This document shows, piece after piece, positions 1 through 3,873 of a DNA stretch of 5,120 nt. Every line of letters begins with the position of its first letter. Position 1 is the first letter of the stretch. This DNA comes from CAJWBT01 sp964401855 (GTDB lineage: Bacteria; Chloroflexota; Dehalococcoidia; Lucifugimonadales; UBA3495). A program made the translations under genes and the position numbers. The stretch is taken from contig CAYOAF010000196.1 of the NCBI GenBank assembly GCA_964401855.1, forward strand, positions 1 to 5,120. Reading direction: 5' to 3'. The notes below the pieces were generated by a model. That model was not told the origin of the DNA. It made no database searches and worked only from the letters and a program-made list of their open reading frames with translations.

Positions 1-18
1 ACGGTGTTGGCAGCGCCC

Positions 19-24
19 ATTATA
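19..24 (-). promoter_or_regulatory. Possible -10 box (TATAAT) downstream of the ABC operon
   Basis: A perfect TATAAT is read on the minus strand just after the last gene of the ABC operon, and it is followed by GG as in the two other TATAAT boxes of this window. No TTGACA-like -35 stands 16-18 bases upstream, because that DNA is the end of the permease gene. If it is a promoter, it drives a minus-strand gene that begins beyond the left edge. No start codon for such a gene is visible in the remaining 18 bases. The box could be a chance match. Confidence 0.27.
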
Positions 25-25
25 G

Positions 26-44
26 AAAAGATGCCCTAGGGCAC
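26..44 (-). terminator. Weak intrinsic terminator-like hairpin at the end of the ABC operon
   Basis: The stop codon of the last permease lies in the middle of a perfect 12-bp palindrome, TGCCCTAGGGCA, at 32-43. As minus-strand RNA this can fold into a stem of four Watson-Crick pairs plus one G-U pair, with the tetraloop CUAG. One C and then UUUU follow (29-26). The stem is short and the U-run is brief, so it would be a weak terminator at best. Its place exactly at the operon end is the main argument for it. Confidence 0.28.
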
Positions 45-761
45 GTCCATCCGCCGCAGACGGCGTACCGCCAGCCAGAAGAACAACACGGTTACACCGG
101 CCGCACCCGCCAGGGCCGCCGGGAACTCGATCACCCTTGAACTCAACACCTCGAAGCCCGGCTCATCGATCCCGTGCATGATGGCCAGGGTGTAGCCCCG
201 GACGCTGAGGTAGCCGACGCCGGAGATGAACGAGCCGATCAGCCCTTCCCATAGGAATACATAGACGAGGGCGAAGGGGAGGGCCCGGGTGGTGACGAGC
301 CCGGCCCAGGTGAAGATGGCGGCGTAGGCTGCGACACCCGCGAACAGGGCCAAACCGACGGCCACCGCGGCCCGAGGGTCTGCGTCGAGTCCCACAACCG
401 TCGCCACGACTCCACTGACGATCAACAGCGGCCCACTGATGGCCACGGAAGCCAAAAGCTTCGGCAGAGCGATTTGCCACCGGGGTACCGGTTTCAGCAC
501 CAGGTAGTTCAGGGTGCGGTCTTCCAGCTCGTTGCCAAAAGCCGCCGTTGAAAACGCCATGGTGACGATGGGCAGGATACCGCCGACGGTCATACCGTCG
601 ATCAAGATGTTGATGAAGCCCTCTTCGTAGCTCGCGTCTTCCTCGGCGAACAACGACAGCAGTATGGCCAGGCCGACCGGCAGCGCCGCCAGGAAAAAGA
701 CCAGCGCGAGGCGCCAACGGCCCGTCGACTGGCGCAATGACAACCAGAACACCGCGCCCAT
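36..761 (-). CDS. ABC-2 type transporter permease, 241 aa, last gene of the ABC operon
   Basis: An integral membrane subunit of an ABC-2 type exporter, probably paired with ATPase 2, which is encoded immediately upstream. Six hydrophobic segments are visible at about residues 18-39, 59-76, 102-124, 131-156, 162-184 and 214-233. Basic ends (STGRWR at the start, RRLRRMDVP at the end) fit both termini being cytoplasmic. The acidic stretch AEEDASYEE after TM1 fits the outer face. Between TM2 and TM3 is the stretch GNELEDRTLNYLVLKPVPRW (residues 76-95), the E-x-x-x-x-T-L-x-x-L-x-x-K-P-x-x-R pattern typical of ABC-2 permeases, likely part of the contact with the ATPase. The ATG directly abuts the TAG of ATPase 2. 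A TGGAG motif six bases upstream of the ATG (768-772) supports the start and implies coupled translation. The substrate cannot be told from the sequence, and the family also includes antibiotic, sodium and lipid exporters. Confidence 0.93.
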   Translation of the reverse strand: MGAVFWLSLRQSTGRWRLALVFFLAALPVGLAILLSLFAEEDASYEEGFINILIDGMTVGGILPIVTMAFSTAAFGNELEDRTLNYLVLKPVPRWQIALPKLLASVAISGPLLIVSGVVATVVGLDADPRAAVAVGLALFAGVAAYAAIFTWAGLVTTRALPFALVYVFLWEGLIGSFISGVGYLSVRGYTLAIMHGIDEPGFEVLSSRVIEFPAALAGAAGVTVLFFWLAVRRLRRMDVP

Positions 762-1715
762 CTAGCGCTCCACCACGTAGCTGAAAATGCTCTCCAGCGA
801 GTCATCCATGGGCTCGACGCGCAGCAGCCGCAGGCCCTGTTCCTGGGCGAGCCGCGGGATGGACCTCTGGAGCGCGGTCATGTTGCGGCTCAGGACCACC
901 AAGTCACCGTCGAGGCCCATGCTGACCGAGTCCACTTCGTCCATCAGGACCAACGCCGCAGCCATGGCCCGCGGGGTGCTGGTCACCACCCGGACCTTGT
1001 ACGCCTGCTCGTCCAGCTTGGCGCGGATGGCGCGGAGATCGCCCGCCGCCGCCAGCTTGCTGCCGACCATCAAGAGGATGCGCGAGGCCAGCGTCTCAGC
1101 CTCTTCGAGAATGTGCGAGGAGATGAGTATCGTCCTTCCCTCGCTGGCAAGGCGGAGCATGGCTTTGTGGAACTCGATGCGCTGGCGGGGGTCGGTCCCG
1201 TTGAGCGGCTCGTCCAGTATCAGGACCTCGGGGTCGTGAACCAGTGTGGCGGCCAGCCGCATCCGCTGCCGCATCCCCCGCGAGTAGGCGCCCAGCGGGC
1301 GGCCCTGGGCCTCGGTCAGCCCCACCAGCGCGATGGCCCGGTCCACCGGCGGTCTCAGTGGAGTCAGGCCATGCAGCCGGGCTGCGAACTCCACAAACTG
1401 TCTCCCGGTGAAGAAACCGTAGACCGCTTCGTGCTCGGATATGACGCCGATCCGCCGGTACAACCGGTAATTGTCGCGCACCGGTTCGCCGAACAGCTTC
1501 ACGTCTCCTTCCGAACACTTCGCCAGCCCCGCGATAAGGTGAAGCAGGGTGGTCTTGCCGGCGCCGTTGGGCCCCAACAGACCCGTTATGCCGGGATATA
1601 CCTGCAGCGAGACCTCGTTGACCGCCACGACGCTGCCAAACCACTTTGAGACGCCGCGCACGTCAATCACGGCGTCCGTGGCTACCCCACCGCTGGAGGG
1701 CCCGAGGGCCGTCAT
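762..1715 (-). CDS. ABC transporter ATP-binding protein (ATPase 2), 317 aa
   Basis: A cytoplasmic nucleotide-binding subunit that hydrolyses ATP to drive the neighbouring ABC-2 permease. Visible motifs are Walker A GPNGAGKTT (48-56), Q-loop position GVISEHE with Glu94 in place of Gln, signature YSRGMRQRM (144-152), Walker B VLILDEP with catalytic Glu169, an atypical D-loop LNGTDP (171-176) and switch His201. About 100 C-terminal residues after the ATPase domain have no motif I recognise. The start is the ATG at 1715: it overlaps the TGA of the upstream permease as ATGA and has GGAGG eight bases upstream (1724-1728). The reading frame is open well beyond this, to 1991, but that part overlaps the permease gene and lacks ABC similarity. 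About 12 residues precede the core beta-strand, a little more than in ATPase 1. The family assignment is secure; the substrate is unknown. Confidence 0.95.
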   Translation of the reverse strand: MTALGPSSGGVATDAVIDVRGVSKWFGSVVAVNEVSLQVYPGITGLLGPNGAGKTTLLHLIAGLAKCSEGDVKLFGEPVRDNYRLYRRIGVISEHEAVYGFFTGRQFVEFAARLHGLTPLRPPVDRAIALVGLTEAQGRPLGAYSRGMRQRMRLAATLVHDPEVLILDEPLNGTDPRQRIEFHKAMLRLASEGRTILISSHILEEAETLASRILLMVGSKLAAAGDLRAIRAKLDEQAYKVRVVTSTPRAMAAALVLMDEVDSVSMGLDGDLVVLSRNMTALQRSIPRLAQEQGLRLLRVEPMDDSLESIFSYVVER

Positions 1716-2659
1716 GCCGATGTCCTCCAGTAGCGCCACCAGAGGGCAAAACCCGGGCCTGCCGTCAGCAACAGGTACCAGCCGATTGGGACGATGTTGG
1801 GCAGGTCCGCCACCCGGTTCGAGTCCTGATCCTCGCTCTCGACCCCGAAGATCATGTCGTTCACGTGCATGGGCACCGTGAACATGTTCACCAAACCAAA
1901 CCACTTCGCGGCGTCCCCCGTCAGGGGCTCGCACCGCTCGGCGGCGGCCCTGTCCCGGCGTGATTCGCGGTTGTCGCCGTGTTCCTCGCATCCGGTCATG
2001 ATGCCGGCGGCCGCCGCCGAGATGATGAAGAGCCCGATAACAAACGCGGCAGCATAAGCGCGACGGTTGGTGAACGAGGCCACGGCCAGCGGTATTGTGG
2101 TGATGAAGGCCGCTACCACGATGCCTGCCCCAAGGAAGCGGGGAACATCCAGCCAGTTGTCGCGGAGGTAGTCCAGGGGCTCTGCCGCGGAGAGAGTCAG
2201 TCCGACGAGAAGGACTACCTGCCCGGAGCAGACCAGCAGGAGGGTGATTGCGAAGAACGCCAGCCAGCGCCCGGCAACGTAGTCCGTGGCCGTCAACGGC
2301 CGCACCAGGTACAGGCTGATGACGCCATTGCGCCGGTCCGGGCAGAGCAGCTCGGGTGCGATGATGGCGGAGAAAAGGATCAAGATTGTCGATACGGTCT
2401 GGTAATAGTCGGAGTGGTCCGGGATAAAATCGGACAGCTCTGTGACCTGGGAAGCGATGAGAGCATAGATCACCGCCGGGGCCATGGCAGAGGCGAAGAG
2501 CAGGATGGGGAGAACCTTGGCCAGGGAGCCCCGGCCCAGGCCAAGGGTGGTGCGGAAGCCGTTTGCGAACACGGCCTTGCGGGCGCGCATCCGTCCTTCC
2601 CGCGGCCCCTGATAGTGCTGATAGCCCAGGTCGAACAGCTCTCCGCTGGACCAGGTCAT
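1712..2659 (-). CDS. ABC-2 type transporter permease, 315 aa, with a charged extracytoplasmic loop
   Basis: A membrane subunit likely served by ATPase 1, encoded just upstream. The N-terminus FDLGYQHYQGPREGR (9-23) is a familiar cytoplasmic lead-in of ABC-2 permeases in Chloroflexota and other GC-rich bacteria (family knowledge from memory). Six hydrophobic segments are seen near residues 48-70, 88-105, 131-155, 174-196, 203-222 and 292-308. Arg/Lys-rich stretches fall on one side (RRNG at 109, TNRRAY at 197, WRYWR at 308). The segment PELLCPDRRNGVISLYLVRP (102-121) is the counterpart of the ELEDRT...LKP motif in the other permease. A roughly 70-residue hydrophilic loop (223-290) lies between TM5 and TM6, rich in charged residues and carrying Cys224 and Cys243. 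The start ATG overlaps the TGA of ATPase 1 (ATGA) and has AGGAG nine bases upstream (2669-2673). Its own stop overlaps the ATG of ATPase 2. Substrate unknown. Confidence 0.93.
   Translation of the reverse strand: MTWSSGELFDLGYQHYQGPREGRMRARKAVFANGFRTTLGLGRGSLAKVLPILLFASAMAPAVIYALIASQVTELSDFIPDHSDYYQTVSTILILFSAIIAPELLCPDRRNGVISLYLVRPLTATDYVAGRWLAFFAITLLLVCSGQVVLLVGLTLSAAEPLDYLRDNWLDVPRFLGAGIVVAAFITTIPLAVASFTNRRAYAAAFVIGLFIISAAAAGIMTGCEEHGDNRESRRDRAAAERCEPLTGDAAKWFGLVNMFTVPMHVNDMIFGVESEDQDSNRVADLPNIVPIGWYLLLTAGPGFALWWRYWRTSA
1724..1728 (-). promoter_or_regulatory. Ribosome binding site (GGAGG) for ATPase 2
   Basis: GGAGG on the minus strand, eight bases before the ATG at 1715 and inside the 3' end of the preceding permease gene. 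Together with the ATGA overlap it fixes the start of ATPase 2, against the longer open frame that runs back to 1991. Confidence 0.75.
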
Positions 2660-3558
2660 TTCGAGGCGCTCCTGAAGATGTCGGTCAACTGGTGGCGGCG
2701 AGGCGCCATCCTGCGCAGCCGGGCATCAACCTCCACCAGCGCGTCCCGGATGTCGTCGTACTGCGCTTCACCCTTCAGCTCAACGGCCAGCGAGGGCCCG
2801 TCGACCGTGGCCACAACCCCCCGGCTTGTCAACGCCGCGACCAGTTCATCCCTATTGCCGTCGACATCGATGTAGATAGTCTCCGTCTCTTGGGTAAAGC
2901 CGGATACGGCCCCTTCCTCCATCACGTGGCCGCCTTCGAGGACGATAATCCGGTCGCAGGTGCTCTCGATATCCCCCATCAGGTGTGACGAGAGAACGAT
3001 GCTGATGCCGAACTCCCGCCCGGTGCGCCGGATCAACCGCAGCATATCCTCCCGGCCGCCCGGATCGAGGCCAGCTGTGGGCTCGTCCAGCAGCACGATG
3101 GCAGGGTCGTGGGCGAGGGCCTGGGCCAGCTTGACCCGCTGCTTCATTCCGGTTGAATACTCGCCGATGGAGCGATAGCGCTCCTCCTCGAGCCCCACGT
3201 GCCGCATGATGTCGGCGGCGCGGGTCCGGGCGTAGACCGGCGGAATGCCGCTAACCTGCGCCATGTGGGTCAGAAACTCGGCGGCAGTGATGGCGGACGG
3301 CAGACAGTCGTGTTCCGGCATGTAGCCGAGACGCACCCGGACTTCCACCGAGTCGTACGGCTTCTCTCCCATCACCTCGGCAGAGCCGATGGTCGGCTTG
3401 AGGAGTCCAAGGAACAGCTTGATCGCCGTGCTCTTGCCGGCGCCGTTGGGCCCCAGCAGGCCGGTTATCCCATCGTGGACCTCGAAGTCGACAGACTCCA
3501 ACGCGATGGTCTTGCCGTAGTGTTTCGTTAGCCCCTTGGCTTCAAGCAGTGCTGCCAC
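2656..3558 (-). CDS. ABC transporter ATP-binding protein (ATPase 1), about 300 aa, first gene of the operon
   Basis: A cytoplasmic ATPase subunit of an ABC-2 exporter. Numbered from a GTG start at 3558, the motifs are Walker A GPNGAGKST (36-44), Q-loop region LGYMPEHD with Glu82 in place of Gln, signature YSTGMKQRV (134-142), Walker B VLLDEP with Glu159, D-loop GLDP (163-166) and switch His192. A C-terminal domain ends in LTDIFRSASK. The start is ambiguous. The frame is open to 3678, with in-frame ATGs at 3585 (309 aa) and 3576 (306 aa) inside a tandem repeat. I prefer GTG 3558 because the encoded MAALLEAKGL puts Walker A at the usual distance, and because a perfect TATAAT ends six bases before it, as for a leaderless mRNA. 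The stop overlaps the ATG of the next permease. All catalytic motifs are close to consensus, unlike the D-loop of ATPase 2. Confidence 0.93.
   Translation of the reverse strand: MAALLEAKGLTKHYGKTIALESVDFEVHDGITGLLGPNGAGKSTAIKLFLGLLKPTIGSAEVMGEKPYDSVEVRVRLGYMPEHDCLPSAITAAEFLTHMAQVSGIPPVYARTRAADIMRHVGLEEERYRSIGEYSTGMKQRVKLAQALAHDPAIVLLDEPTAGLDPGGREDMLRLIRRTGREFGISIVLSSHLMGDIESTCDRIIVLEGGHVMEEGAVSGFTQETETIYIDVDGNRDELVAALTSRGVVATVDGPSLAVELKGEAQYDDIRDALVEVDARLRRMAPRRHQLTDIFRSASK
2669..2673 (-). promoter_or_regulatory. Ribosome binding site (AGGAG) for the 315-aa permease
   Basis: AGGAG on the minus strand, nine bases before the ATG at 2659 and inside the last codons of ATPase 1. It supports the ATGA-overlapping start and coupled translation. 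Confidence 0.7.
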
Positions 3559-3564
3559 CGGGCC

Positions 3565-3570
3565 ATTATA
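3565..3570 (-). promoter_or_regulatory. Probable -10 box (TATAAT) of the ABC operon
   Basis: A perfect TATAAT on the minus strand is followed by GGCCCG and then the GTG at 3558. Transcription starting about seven bases after the box would begin at or next to that GTG, giving a leaderless transcript. The ATGs at 3576 and 3585 would lie upstream of that start site and could not be used from this promoter. No good TTGACA-like -35 is present 16-18 bases upstream, where the DNA is the 16-bp tandem repeat (TATGGG at the expected place). An extended -10 TG is also absent. Confidence 0.5.
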
Positions 3571-3601
3571 TCCCATATACTCCATATCCCATATACTCCA
3601 T
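3570..3601 (-). repeat. Exact 16-bp tandem duplication upstream of ATPase 1
   Basis: Two perfect copies of ATGGAGTATATGGGAT, read on the minus strand, abut at 3601-3586 and 3585-3570. Each copy holds two ATGs and one GGAG. Since 16 is not a multiple of three, the ATGs of the first copy are out of frame with ATPase 1, while those of the second copy (3585, 3576) are in frame. The end of the second copy supplies the first T of the TATAAT box. A short tandem duplication by replication slippage is the simplest origin. Confidence 0.9.
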
Positions 3602-3753
3602 GGTGTCTCCGGTCCCACTCGGTAAGATTGCCGATATTTACTCAGACAAAAGGCCGATGCGCCTGCCCACTCAGACATCTTCCAGGCGTTCAGCGCTATG
3701 AGACTCCGGTCGGAGCTGCGCTAGACGGAACTGAACCGTCCGCCGGAGGCCCG

Positions 3754-3780
3754 CTGCGTGCCCATTGGAAGCGCACGCAG
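3754..3780. repeat. Perfect 8-bp inverted repeat, 11-base spacer
   Basis: CTGCGTGC at 3754-3761 is the exact reverse complement of GCACGCAG at 3773-3780, with CCATTGGAAGC between them. As RNA or a DNA cruciform it would make a stable GC-rich stem. No T-run follows on either strand. It could be a protein binding site or the core of a structured RNA; nothing further decides this. Confidence 0.7.
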
Positions 3781-3786
3781 CCCGAT

Positions 3787-3821
3787 CGACCGGCCGGTCA
3801 GGCGACCTGCGGTCTGAGGCG
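3787..3821. promoter_or_regulatory. Candidate operator: two related palindromic units upstream of the MFS -10 box
   Basis: GACCGGCCGGTC at 3788-3799 is a perfect 12-bp palindrome. It is followed at 3804-3814 by GACC-TGC-GGTC, an imperfect second version. Both units sit in a shared frame, CGACC...GGTC...AGGCG, beginning at 3787 and 3803. If transcription of the MFS gene starts about 3842, the two centres lie near -48 and -33, so a bound dimeric regulator would cover the -35 region. The palindromes are seen directly; the operator role is inferred. Confidence 0.4.
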
Positions 3822-3829
3822 AATACCGT

Positions 3830-3835
3830 TATAAT
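3830..3835 (+). promoter_or_regulatory. Probable -10 box (TATAAT) of the MFS gene
   Basis: A perfect TATAAT followed by GG, 38 bases before the ATG of the MFS gene. The predicted transcript start near 3842 gives a leader of about 30 bases that includes the GGAG ribosome binding site at 3865-3868. No recognisable -35 lies 16-18 bases upstream, where the palindromic units sit, so the promoter may need an activator or be blocked by a repressor. Confidence 0.5.
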
Positions 3836-3873
3836 GGCGTTGGATTGCGGGCACCAGTACGGATGGAGTTTGC

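Larger units (their letters stand above)
3602..3829. other. Intergenic region between the divergent ABC operon and the MFS gene
   Basis: No convincing gene is seen on either strand; the short open frames here lack a ribosome binding site, composition or motif to support them. The left part (about 3620-3655) is relatively AT-rich. It starts a loose direct repeat: GCCGAT at 3630 and 3653, and ACTCAGACA at 3640 and 3669. The right part (about 3700-3815) is GC-rich and packed with inverted repeats: CTCCG/CGGAG at 3704-3715, GACGG/CCGTC at 3724-3740, and the stronger ones listed separately. It probably holds the control sites of both divergent units. No run of T follows any of the hairpins, so they do not look like terminators. 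Confidence 0.7.

Noticed and set aside
1716..1991. N-terminal extension of ATPase 2 (open frame back to 1991)
   Set aside because: It lies over the permease gene in another frame, is Arg-rich with no ABC similarity, and the ATG at 1715 has GGAGG and the ATGA overlap.
1979..2988. Long plus-strand open frames opposite the permease and ATPase 1 (1979-2875 and 2563-2988)
   Set aside because: These are antisense shadows in GC-rich DNA, with low-complexity charged translations. The minus-strand frames carry clear ABC motifs.
3630..3677. Loose direct repeat GCCGAT...ACTCAGACA
   Set aside because: The two parts have different spacings (23 and 29 bases) and only short identity. It could be chance, so it is not listed as a repeat of its own.
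3559..3678. N-terminal extension of ATPase 1 (open frame to 3678, starting MSEWAGASAF)
   Set aside because: It passes through the promoter and tandem repeat, has no family similarity, and would place Walker A far too deep in the protein. The short ATG starts at 3576 and 3585 remain possible.
3628..3834. Small plus-strand open frame of 68 codons in the intergenic region
   Set aside because: It starts with TTG without a ribosome binding site, has no recognisable features, and runs through the inverted repeats into the -10 box.
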